The notes: generated by a model not told the origin, from the letters alone. Positions 1 through 6,810 are shown, counted from the first letter of the stretch. The stretch: 6,810 bases of DNA from CAYVTV01 sp964563105 (GCA_964563105.1 CAZLXM010000138.1:1-6810); one strand, 5' to 3'. Program-made: numbers and translations.

Positions 1-1131
1 CTTCTGGGTGACCTGCATGCAATAATCAAACAATATGAAGAATTAAAGCATAAAAAATACTTCTCGGACAGTATACGTGCATTACTTCGTGAACCAGGAA
101 AAGACTTCACTTTATTTAAAGAAAAAAATGGCCGCTGGAATTTTAAACCTGTTGTCTATAATGAGCATAAAGTTTCCGGTTTAAATGATGAATCTGATAA
201 ATGGGTTGTTAATAATGATTTTTCAGAACAGCAGCTTAAATTGAGAATACAACCTTTAATGTCAGTAAAACCATATAGTGACCCTGCAAATATTCTTCTG
301 ACTGATTATTCTTCAGGAGAATTCTACAACGACGGTTCTGCCAAAGGTGTATCAGGAGAAATTGCTGCATCAGAAGAGCTGCCTGAAAATTCTAAAAATG
401 CGATTAGTTTTTCAGCAATAAGTTCAGGTGCTTCAGCAAAGGAGGGGGCATGGATAAAAATGGAAAAATCATTTGAACCATGGATCAATCTGGAAAATAA
501 TCAGGCTTTAGGAGTATGGGTAAAAGGTGATGGGAACGGACAACTTCTAAACCTTAGAATAATGAACCCACAACATATAGGATACGCCGGTGTTAGAGGA
601 GACCATTTTATAGATATAAACTTTACAGGATGGAAATATTTTGAACTGGTTGAAGTTGAATCAAAAAGATTTAGTGACTATGTTTGGGATATACCTGTTG
701 AAACAAAAGAAATAGTTGAAGGTTTTAATGTATACAATTCATACAAAGGAACTGTCAGTCTTACCAGTGTAAACAAATTACAATTCTGGTTCAATGATCT
801 TCCTGCGAATAAAAAGGTAAACTGTATTATTGGCCCGGTAAAAGCCCTGCCTTTAATCCCAATAACCATTTCTAATCCTGCTGTTACAATTGGAAATGAA
901 ACAATTGTCTTTCCCGTAACTATGGAATCAGGGATGTATCTTGAACTTAAGGCGGAAGGAAACTGCAAATTATACAGCCCGAAAGGAGAAGTACTTCAGG
1001 AAATCAGCCCGGATAATAAAATTCCAAAACTCAAACAGGGAAATAATTCAGTTACATTCTTTTGTAATAAAGTTCATGGAATTAGTTCAAGGGTAAAAGT
1101 TACTATTATAATTGAAGACAAACCACTTTAA
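1..1131 (+). CDS. C-terminal part of a large carbohydrate-active protein with a CBM11-like domain (5' end outside window)
   Basis: The reading frame is open from base 1 to the TAA at 1129-1131, giving 376 visible residues; the true start lies to the left. A TTG at 241 could be read as a start, but the frame continues upstream with protein-like sequence (for example NGRWNFKPVVYNEHKV), so 241 is not the N-terminus. The stretch encoded by about 290-860 reads as a beta-rich jelly roll of the CBM11/CIA30 galactose-binding type: an opening DYSSGEF strand, then ALGVWVKGDGNGQLLNLRI, FTGWKYFEL and KLQFWFNDLPANKKV. A second small beta domain (about 860-1128) closes the protein. From memory of the family, such C-termini belong to proteins of roughly a thousand residues, with a catalytic-like barrel in front, found in glycan-degrading bacteria. 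A role in binding polysaccharide is inference; the enzymatic part is not visible. The gene converges on the AraC-type regulator with a 4-nt overlap. Confidence 0.9.
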   Translation, partial: LLGDLHAIIKQYEELKHKKYFSDSIRALLREPGKDFTLFKEKNGRWNFKPVVYNEHKVSGLNDESDKWVVNNDFSEQQLKLRIQPLMSVKPYSDPANILLTDYSSGEFYNDGSAKGVSGEIAASEELPENSKNAISFSAISSGASAKEGAWIKMEKSFEPWINLENNQALGVWVKGDGNGQLLNLRIMNPQHIGYAGVRGDHFIDINFTGWKYFELVEVESKRFSDYVWDIPVETKEIVEGFNVYNSYKGTVSLTSVNKLQFWFNDLPANKKVNCIIGPVKALPLIPITISNPAVTIGNETIVFPVTMESGMYLELKAEGNCKLYSPKGEVLQEISPDNKIPKLKQGNNSVTFFCNKVHGISSRVKVTIIIEDKPL

Positions 1132-2024
1132 AAGTTATTTTGTAACTGATAAATTAAATTTTTAACCCTTATATTTTTTTTATAAGATAAGGGGGTAAAC
1201 CCGGTAATTTTCTTAAACTGTTTTATAAAGAATGAAACATTAGTGTACCCGCAACTATAGCATATACTTTCAACAGACTGCTCTCCTTCAGTTAAAAGTT
1301 TACAGGCATTTGAAACCCTCACTTCATTCAGGAATTGAATAAATGTTTTATTTGTCCTGTTTTTAAAATATCTGCAAAAGGCAGGGACTGACAGATTAGC
1401 AATTGAAGATACTTCTTCAAGAGTAATATTTTGGATGAAATTTTTAATCACAAATTTATAAACATCGTTTAATCTGTCAGAGTCATTATCATTAACATTT
1501 TTTTGGATAACAGAATTCGCAAGTAGTTGATAGTCTTTTGCCAAAGCTATTGTTTCCAATATTGAAAGAAGAAGGGTTATTCGTTTGACACCTGAAGATT
1601 TTATGATGGAATGCATTGATTCAATTAATTCATCAGGTTGTTTTACTGTTAGTTTGATACCACGTTTAGAAAGTTTTATTAATTTATGGATATTTTTTGC
1701 TTCAGGGATTTGCCAGAATTTATCACCTAATATTTCAGTCTTAAAAAGAATATAAATAACCTCTGTATAAAGGTCATTTTGTTGCATAAATATTTCATCA
1801 CTATGCCACAGATGAGGAACATTTTGTCCAATTATTACCAGGCTTCCGGGACCGAACCTCTCTACTGAATCTCCCACAAACCTGGTCCCGCTGCCCTCAA
1901 GTACAAGTAATATTTCAATATCCGGATGAAAATGAAGCGGATTTGGAAAATATTTGAAACGAATATGGTTTACATAAAAAGAATGATCAATATTCGCTTC
2001 TATTTTCTGAAATATTGGTAACAT
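1128..2024 (-). CDS. AraC-family transcriptional regulator with N-terminal cupin sensor domain
   Basis: This 298-residue protein has the usual length and two-part layout of cupin/AraC regulators. The N-terminal half (about 20-100) carries a clean cupin motif 1, H31-x-H33-x3-E37-x6-G44, and a motif-2 region (GPGSLVII then PH at 70-71), so H31, H33, E37 and H71 could form a metal or ligand site. The C-terminal domain (about 185-283) holds the two helix-turn-helix units: TLEEVSSIANLSVPAFCRYF at 201-220, then SVESICYSCGYTNVSFFIKQF at 250-270, ending in the typical GFTPLSYKK. The ATG at 2022-2024 is chosen because family-like sequence begins there; no Shine-Dalgarno is present, as is common in Bacteroidota. 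It acts in the cytoplasm, probably sensing a sugar or oligosaccharide. It is divergent from the glycosidase-like gene at 2291, and the 266-nt space between them would suit joint control. The ligand and target genes are inferred from position only. Confidence 0.96.
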   Translation of the reverse strand: MLPIFQKIEANIDHSFYVNHIRFKYFPNPLHFHPDIEILLVLEGSGTRFVGDSVERFGPGSLVIIGQNVPHLWHSDEIFMQQNDLYTEVIYILFKTEILGDKFWQIPEAKNIHKLIKLSKRGIKLTVKQPDELIESMHSIIKSSGVKRITLLLSILETIALAKDYQLLANSVIQKNVNDNDSDRLNDVYKFVIKNFIQNITLEEVSSIANLSVPAFCRYFKNRTNKTFIQFLNEVRVSNACKLLTEGEQSVESICYSCGYTNVSFFIKQFKKITGFTPLSYKKNIRVKNLIYQLQNNF

Positions 2025-2290
2025 GTTAAAATTGTGTTATTTTTCAATAAAATACTTTTATAAGCTTATATTATATTTTCATAAATTTGATTAATTTGTC
2101 GATATAAAATCAATAATATACAAAATAATATTATTAATCTGTATTAAGGTTTAAAAATATTGAAAATAACAATTAAATAACACTTTCTGATTCAAATAAA
2201 AACAACTTGTTTATTAATTAATATTTTCTGTTTTTGTGGTTGCTTGTAATGTTTTGATTTAAAAATTAACATATTATAAATTCCCTTATT
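2025..2290. promoter_or_regulatory. Divergent AT-rich intergenic region, probable promoters of the AraC-type regulator and the GHL6-type gene
   Basis: This non-coding stretch separates two divergently transcribed genes, so both promoters should lie here. It is far richer in A and T than the flanking genes. It contains three perfect 12-bp palindromes: TATAAGCTTATA at 2059-2070 (35 bp ahead of the regulator's start codon), AATAATATTATT at 2124-2135 and TATTAATTAATA at 2212-2223. The octamer AATAATAT also occurs as a direct repeat at 2112-2119 and 2124-2131. No convincing pair of Bacteroidota -33/-7 elements (TTTG and TAnnTTTG) was found for either gene. The regulatory assignment rests on gene orientation, not on a recognised operator. 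Confidence 0.55.
2059..2070. repeat. 12-bp perfect palindrome TATAAGCTTATA
   Basis: This is the only one of the three intergenic palindromes with G/C at its centre, and it lies 35 bp upstream of the regulator's ATG, where an autoregulatory operator could sit. AraC-type proteins usually bind direct rather than inverted repeats, and short palindromes are frequent in DNA this AT-rich, so a function is only a possibility. Confidence 0.3.
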
Positions 2291-4336
2291 ATGTATCGAA
2301 TTACAATAGTTTTAATCGCCATTGTTTTTTCAGGTCAGATATTTTCACAGGTAACAATTAATTTATCTTCTGAAAGGACTTTGAATCATCAGCCTAAATA
2401 TTGTTTGTTCTATGACAACCATACTATGCCTGCCTGCCCTGATGTAGGAGCAAACTTTGATGTCGAGAAATTTACAGATCGTTTAAAACAATGTGGAGTT
2501 GATTATTTAACATTTCATGCAAGATGCAATTTGGGTATGGCTTATTATGACACGAAAATTGGTATCAAACATCCTTCTTTGAAATATGATCTTTTTGGAG
2601 AACTTGCCAATGCCTGCCAGCGTAAAGGTATAGCTATCACTGCTTATATCAATGGTGGTATCAGCAGTGCAGAGGGACTTCTTCATCGCGACTGGACAAC
2701 ACTGGCATTCGATGGAAGAGAGTACCGGGAACCCCGTTTTACCCCTTATGTTCGAACTATGTGTTACAATTCTCCTTACAGGGACCATCTGATTGCAATG
2801 GCTAAAGAAATTGCGGAAAATTATCCTGTATCAGGATTTTTCATTGACTGTCTTCAAAGGTTTAATTGTGTCTGCCCTATTTGTGTCAGGGAAATGAAAG
2901 AGCGCGGAATAGATTATAATAATTTAAATGAAGTGGGAAAATTCTCTGAATTTTCTGCACTTCGACTGGCTGAAGATATTTATAAAGCTGTTACAGAAAT
3001 AAAACCTGGACTTCTAATTTATCATAATAATCCCGGATATGAGGAGCAGGCGAAATTTAGCACCTATTTTGAAGTAGAATGCTTACCTTCCGGAGGATGG
3101 GGATATGATTACCTGCCTGTACTTGCTCATTATGTCCGTACCCTGGGCAATATGCCTGTTTTAAATATGACAGGCCGTTTTTATGATTGGGGTGATTTTG
3201 GTGGTTTAAGACCTGAAACAGCTATTAAATCAGAACTTTTATATGGTCTTGCAAATGGGATGAGGCCCAATATTGGCGGACACTTCCATCCAAGGGGAGA
3301 TATGGAATATCCAATTCTGGACAGAATTGAGAACATATACAAAGAATTACAGACAATGGAACCATGGTTTGATAATGCAAAAAATATTACAGAAATAGCA
3401 GTTGTCTACCCTGCATCAATCGGTAACATTCGGGGAGACAGACAGCTCAGGTCAGTTGTAAGAATATTAGATGAACTTAAAATGCAGTTTAATGTAGTAA
3501 CAACATTTTCAGACTGGAGTAAATATGATATCCTGGTATTTCCTGATAACATATTATTTACAGAAGAAATTACAAAACGGGTTAAGGAGCATATTGCAGC
3601 TGGAAAAGCTGTAATTGCATCCGGCAGTTCTGGTCTTAATACCGAAAAAACAAGCTTTGCCCTCGAAAAAGAATGGGGTGTTAAATATGAAAAAGAAAAT
3701 GAATTTGACCCTGCATATTTTGTTGTTGATAAAAAATACAGCAAAAATCTTCCCGATATGCCTCTTTCTTTATATTCGTCCGGCATTGATGTAAAACCAT
3801 TTCAGGGTACAGTCACAGCTGGAAGTCTCGTAAAGCCATATTATAACCGGGGGTGGGACGGAGAATATGCATTCTATTATAATCCGCCCGACAGAGTAAC
3901 AGATAAACCTGCACTAACCATAAATAATAAGGTTGCACATTTTAGTCACAGGATATTCTCAGGTTATAGTGAAAAAGCATCGGTTGAACTGAGAACTATA
4001 TTTTCAAATGTACTCGAAGAATTTCTTCCTCGCCCTCTTATCAGATACGAAAACCTGCCTTCATTCAGTCGTGTGTTTCTAACAGAACAACCCGGAAGAA
4101 GAATGTTGCACATACTCTCTTATGTTCCGGAACTCCGGGGGCCAGGTACTTCAATGATTGAAGATGCTGTGGAACTGAATAATGTGAAAATAGCCCTTCG
4201 TTCTGACGGTAAAGCACCCAGGAAAGTATATTTAGCCCCTTCCCGAAAAAATCTGGCTTTTAAAGTTAAAGATGGTTATATTAATGTGGATATTCCTGTT
4301 AGCAAAGGTTATACTCTTTTAGTGTTTGAAAATTAA
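2291..4336 (+). CDS. Secreted GHL6-type glycoside hydrolase-like protein with amidotransferase-like domain
   Basis: This 681-residue protein starts with a Sec signal peptide (MYRITIVLIAIVFSGQIFSQ) whose likely cleavage is IFS|Q. Residues about 37-365 form a TIM barrel that I recognise as hypothetical glycosyl hydrolase 6 (GHL6): HARCNLGMAYYDTKIG at 76-91, a HPSLKYDLFGEL segment at 94-105, GFFID at 182-186, FEVE at 260-263 and TGRFYDWGDFGG at 294-305. D186 and E261 or E263, at strand ends, are the best candidates for catalytic acids. C193, C195 and C198 make a CxCxxC cluster just after D186. Residues about 366-480 resemble the amidotransferase-like (beta-galactosidase trimerisation) domain, with YDILVFPD and AAGKAVIASG; a beta-rich C-terminal part follows. 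The expected location is the periplasm or exterior. The fold suggests hydrolysis of a glycosidic bond, but activity and substrate are unproven. No Shine-Dalgarno precedes the ATG; the signal peptide supports this start. Confidence 0.93.
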   Translation: MYRITIVLIAIVFSGQIFSQVTINLSSERTLNHQPKYCLFYDNHTMPACPDVGANFDVEKFTDRLKQCGVDYLTFHARCNLGMAYYDTKIGIKHPSLKYDLFGELANACQRKGIAITAYINGGISSAEGLLHRDWTTLAFDGREYREPRFTPYVRTMCYNSPYRDHLIAMAKEIAENYPVSGFFIDCLQRFNCVCPICVREMKERGIDYNNLNEVGKFSEFSALRLAEDIYKAVTEIKPGLLIYHNNPGYEEQAKFSTYFEVECLPSGGWGYDYLPVLAHYVRTLGNMPVLNMTGRFYDWGDFGGLRPETAIKSELLYGLANGMRPNIGGHFHPRGDMEYPILDRIENIYKELQTMEPWFDNAKNITEIAVVYPASIGNIRGDRQLRSVVRILDELKMQFNVVTTFSDWSKYDILVFPDNILFTEEITKRVKEHIAAGKAVIASGSSGLNTEKTSFALEKEWGVKYEKENEFDPAYFVVDKKYSKNLPDMPLSLYSSGIDVKPFQGTVTAGSLVKPYYNRGWDGEYAFYYNPPDRVTDKPALTINNKVAHFSHRIFSGYSEKASVELRTIFSNVLEEFLPRPLIRYENLPSFSRVFLTEQPGRRMLHILSYVPELRGPGTSMIEDAVELNNVKIALRSDGKAPRKVYLAPSRKNLAFKVKDGYINVDIPVSKGYTLLVFEN

Positions 4337-4503
4337 TGATCCGCCCTATGTTTAATGTCATATTAATGTAATTAAAATTAAAGGTTTGAACTATTAAGAA
4401 TAATTGTTTAATAAGAACAGAAAAAATAAGCTTAAATAATAATGTCTTGAGCACATCTTTAAAATACAATTTAATAAATAAATAATATTCATAATTTAAA
4501 CAA
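4337..4503. other. AT-rich gap between the two glycosidase-like genes
   Basis: These 167 nt separate two same-strand genes. I see no clear terminator hairpin with a T tract, no small ORF and no good TAnnTTTG promoter element. The gap is long for tightly coupled genes in an operon, so the downstream gene may be transcribed by read-through or from its own promoter; the sequence does not decide between these. Confidence 0.5.
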
Positions 4504-6759
4504 ATGCTTATGAGGTATCATTTATTACTGCTGATAATTATGGCTGTCTTTTTTACAGCCTGTTCAAACTCTAAAACAATACAAAATGATGATATTGTTT
4601 TTGAGAATGAACAGATAAAGCTGGTTATACAAAAAGACGGGCTTACAAAAAGTCTTATTTTCAAGCCTAAAAAAGAAGAATGTTTAATTACAACTGAAAA
4701 ATTCCCCATTTTCTCTATCATTCAGGAACGTCCCTATCATAATGAGATAAAACTTTCTCATCCTAACAAAAAAATGAAATTCAATGCAAATTCAATTAAA
4801 CAGGAAGGTGATAAATTAATTGTTGGATTTGAGTTAATACCTTATAGGGCATTGGTTAAGGTCAATGTAACATCTGATTATATTGGATTTAGTATTGAGG
4901 ATTTTCTTATGGAGAAAGGTGATTATAACGTCAATATATCTCATCCGCCTGTTTTTGAAATGAATTTTTTACAATTAGCCGTACATAACAGAAAATATTT
5001 CGGAGAGTGGTTAAATGTCAGCTGGGATGATAATATTGCTGTAAATGTTCTGGCAACTGATCCTTATGCACGTATTGATTCTGAGAAAAGACAGGATTTT
5101 CGTATTTTATCGGCAGGTGTCGAAAAAGTAGTAAAATTGAAGGGCGTTGGTGCTGCCTTGATTGTATGTGAAACTGAAAAATTATTAGATAAGATTGCCC
5201 GTGTTGAGGAAGATTTTAATTTGCCAAAAGGTGTGGAAAGCCGCAGGCATGAAATGTATAATGCATCTTACTATTGGTCGGCTGATGTAAATCCCGGAAA
5301 TATAGATAAACATCTTAAGTATGCGAAAATGGCCGGTTTTAGAACTTTTATGATTTATTACCCGGCATTTATTGAAAGTGTTGGCTATAGAAAACTTGGC
5401 AATTATGATTGGAAAAGATCTGTATATCCCAATGGAAAAGATGATCTGATTAAATTGTTGAATAAGATTAAAGATGAAGGTATTATTCCCGGGTTTCATT
5501 TTCTCCATTCACATATTGGAAGGGATAGTAAATATATAACTCCGGAAGCTGACCACCGTCTTAATTTATTGAAAATTTTTACACTTGCACGGCCATTGGG
5601 TAAAAATGACACTGTAATATATGTTGAACAAAATCCGGATAATCTTACAATGGCTCCAGGAACAAAGGTGTTGAAAATCGGACCGGAGCTGATATCATAT
5701 GAAAATTATACAACTACTGAACCATATAAATTTACAGGCTGCATCCGGGGTATTGATAATACTACCATTAACGCACAGCCCACAGGATATATGTTTGGAT
5801 TATTGGATGTAAGTGAATTTGGTTCAACCAGTGTTTATATTGATCAAAACACGAGTTTACAGGATGAAATTGCAGAAAAACTGGCTGATATTTATGATGC
5901 AGGTTTTAGATTTTTGTATTTTGATGGTTCTGAAGGTGTGAATGCTCCATTTTGGTTTCATGTATCTTCAGCACAATGGAAAGTGTTTAAACGTTTAAAA
6001 CCTGAACCCATATTTGCCGAAGGTGCTGCAAAAACTCACTTTAGCTGGCATATGCTTACAGGGGGTAATGCTTTTGATGCATTCAGGCCGGAATATCAAA
6101 AAGAAGCAATTAGAAAATGGCCTGCTGAACAAGCACCACGGATGAGAGCTGATTTCACACGTGTTAATTTCGGATGGCTTCGTTATTATCTTCCTGATGA
6201 CAAAACAATTGGAACTCAACCTGATATTCTGGAATATGTTACAAGCAGGGCTGCTGCATGGGATTGTCCGGTATCACTGCATGCAAATTTATCTTTTTTT
6301 GATAAGCACCCCAGAACAGCTGATAATATGGAAGTTTTTAGAAGATGGGAAGAGGTCCGGTTAAATAAGCGTTTAACTAATGAACAAAAATTAATGCTAC
6401 AAAATGTCAATCAGGAACATATTATGTTGCTTGATGAGAACAATGAATTTGAGTTACAACCTTATGGTCAGATTGATGATGTTGCCGGCGGGAGTAGGGA
6501 AGTCAGGGCATTTGTTTTTAATCGTAATAAAAACTGGTACGCAGTTTACTGGCATATATCAGATGACAAAAGTCTGGTATTGCCCATTGATAAAGAAAAA
6601 GTTACTCTATATGAAAAGTTGGGTCAGTCAATTCCTGTTCAATCAAATTCAGATAACAGTATTACAATTCCCGTAAGTAAGAGACACTATCTGAAAACAA
6701 TTGATCTAAGCCGGGATGAGTTGATTTCAGCCTTTAAAAATGCTCAAATTATTAATTAA
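4504..6759 (+). CDS. Lipoprotein with TIM-barrel glycoside hydrolase-like domain carrying an inserted beta module
   Basis: This 751-residue protein begins with a lipoprotein signal: hydrophobic residues 6-17, then lipobox FTAC with lipidated C20. It is probably outer-membrane anchored; no clear acidic surface-export signal follows the cysteine, so which face is uncertain. Residues about 30-240 read as a beta-sandwich like those preceding many glycosidase barrels. The barrel runs from about 250 to 600, with strand-like segments FRTFMIYYPAF (279-289), GIIPGFHFLHSHI (326-338), FRFLYFDGSEG (468-478), PIFAEGAA (502-509) and WDCPVSLHANLSFF (586-599). D474 and E506 are the best catalytic candidates. 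Residues about 361-434 interrupt the barrel with a beta-rich insert. A C-terminal beta domain covers about 640-735. The start could be ATG 4504 or ATG 4510; both keep the lipobox. I recognise a conserved family seen in environmental and gut Bacteroidota but no established name, and assign no substrate. A glycoside hydrolase role is inferred from architecture and neighbours. Confidence 0.92.
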   Translation: MLMRYHLLLLIIMAVFFTACSNSKTIQNDDIVFENEQIKLVIQKDGLTKSLIFKPKKEECLITTEKFPIFSIIQERPYHNEIKLSHPNKKMKFNANSIKQEGDKLIVGFELIPYRALVKVNVTSDYIGFSIEDFLMEKGDYNVNISHPPVFEMNFLQLAVHNRKYFGEWLNVSWDDNIAVNVLATDPYARIDSEKRQDFRILSAGVEKVVKLKGVGAALIVCETEKLLDKIARVEEDFNLPKGVESRRHEMYNASYYWSADVNPGNIDKHLKYAKMAGFRTFMIYYPAFIESVGYRKLGNYDWKRSVYPNGKDDLIKLLNKIKDEGIIPGFHFLHSHIGRDSKYITPEADHRLNLLKIFTLARPLGKNDTVIYVEQNPDNLTMAPGTKVLKIGPELISYENYTTTEPYKFTGCIRGIDNTTINAQPTGYMFGLLDVSEFGSTSVYIDQNTSLQDEIAEKLADIYDAGFRFLYFDGSEGVNAPFWFHVSSAQWKVFKRLKPEPIFAEGAAKTHFSWHMLTGGNAFDAFRPEYQKEAIRKWPAEQAPRMRADFTRVNFGWLRYYLPDDKTIGTQPDILEYVTSRAAAWDCPVSLHANLSFFDKHPRTADNMEVFRRWEEVRLNKRLTNEQKLMLQNVNQEHIMLLDENNEFELQPYGQIDDVAGGSREVRAFVFNRNKNWYAVYWHISDDKSLVLPIDKEKVTLYEKLGQSIPVQSNSDNSITIPVSKRHYLKTIDLSRDELISAFKNAQIIN
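5584..5805 (+). other. Region encoding the beta-rich module inserted in the TIM barrel
   Basis: This encodes residues 361-434 of the lipoprotein. The pattern is a short-strand segment (DTVIYVEQN), a turn (APGTK), VLKIGPELISYENYTT, then YKFTGCIRGIDNTT and a closing AQPTGYMF. The order 'value or index strand, IG-E-ISYE, F-TGC-RG-NTT' resembles small beta modules seen in phage tail-fibre and secreted proteins (IGNEIISYTG ... LTGCTRG ... TTAAAH). The barrel resumes after it with SVYIDQNTSLQDEIAEKL. The likeness is by eye only; a role in substrate binding or assembly is possible. Confidence 0.5.
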
Positions 6760-6810
6760 CGTGAGTTCGATATAAAGTTAAAAATATAATGTCATAGACT
6801 GGTCAATAAT

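Noticed and set aside
241..1131. TTG at 241 as the start of a 296-residue protein
   Set aside because: The same frame is open to base 1 and the upstream residues look like genuine protein sequence continuous with the domain that follows, so this is a partial gene.
1166..1193. Inverted repeat as a canonical rho-independent terminator
   Set aside because: The stem is AT-rich and no T tract follows it on either strand; it lies within a coding sequence. Reported only as a possible structure.
2082..2089. TAAATTTG, a perfect match to the Bacteroidota -7 element on the + strand
   Set aside because: No TTG or TTTG lies at the proper distance upstream, it is about 200 bp from the gene at 2291, and in DNA this AT-rich one such match is expected about every few hundred bases.
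2253..2284. TTTG, 20 nt, then TAAATTCC just ahead of the GHL6-type gene as a promoter
   Set aside because: The -7 part misses two of its six fixed bases, and the implied transcript start would fall at the ATG, leaving no leader.
3406..3786. Antisense open frame of 126 codons on the - strand
   Set aside because: It lies wholly inside the GHL6-type gene, has no family-like sequence and no plausible start region; it is a coding shadow. The same applies to the other short antisense or offset frames at 678-968, 2507-2788, 4518-4721, 5185-5508, 5995-6219, 6161-6364, 6216-6410 and 6404-6676.
4465..4472. TACAATTT upstream of the lipoprotein gene as a -7 element
   Set aside because: It misses two fixed bases and the nearest upstream TTG (4447-4449) is only 15 nt away, so the spacing is also too short.
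4564..4590. Surface lipoprotein export signal after C20 of the lipoprotein
   Set aside because: The residues following the cysteine (SNSKTIQNDD) lack the early acidic cluster expected of such signals; acidic residues come only at about +9 and +10.
1..6810. SusC/SusD pair, type IX secretion C-terminal domains, tRNA, rRNA, CRISPR or insertion sequences
   Set aside because: I looked for them and saw none in the window.

Overview
The window looks like chromosomal DNA of a Bacteroidota (Bacteroidetes) bacterium, from a carbohydrate-degradation neighbourhood. The base composition is AT-rich, and no start codon has a purine-rich Shine-Dalgarno site ahead of it. One protein has a Sec signal peptide that probably ends in Ser|Gln, and another is a lipoprotein. 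Two of the protein families (a GHL6-type barrel and a CBM11-like jelly-roll protein) recur in glycan-degrading Bacteroidota, Planctomycetota and Lentisphaerota. This placement is inferred from sequence features only; there is no rRNA or marker gene here.

Layout: (1) Positions 1-1131, + strand, hold the C-terminal 376 residues of a large protein cut by the left edge, with a CBM11-like carbohydrate-binding domain near its end. (2) Positions 1128-2024, - strand, hold a complete cupin/AraC-type regulator. It converges on gene 1, and the two stop codons overlap in a shared TTAA. (3) Positions 2025-2290 are a very AT-rich divergent intergenic region with three perfect 12-bp palindromes, the likely control region for the regulator and the next gene. 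(4) Positions 2291-4336, + strand, hold a secreted 681-residue GHL6-type glycosidase-like protein with a class-I glutamine amidotransferase-like (beta-galactosidase trimerisation-like) middle domain. (5) A 167-nt AT-rich gap follows. (6) Positions 4504-6759, + strand, hold a 751-residue lipoprotein: an N-terminal beta-sandwich, then a TIM barrel interrupted by a small beta-rich module, then a C-terminal beta domain. (7) The last 51 nt (6760-6810) are non-coding, with nothing recognisable.

Working model (inference): an AraC-type sensor responds to a sugar or glycan fragment and controls flanking genes for exported proteins that bind and cleave a particular carbohydrate. No SusC/SusD pair, sulfatase, kinase or transporter lies in the window, so the substrate cannot be named and a full polysaccharide utilisation locus cannot be claimed. 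The most interesting content is the set of three large exported proteins from poorly characterised families around one regulator, especially the barrel with the inserted module. No tRNA, rRNA, CRISPR array, insertion sequence or prophage gene was seen.
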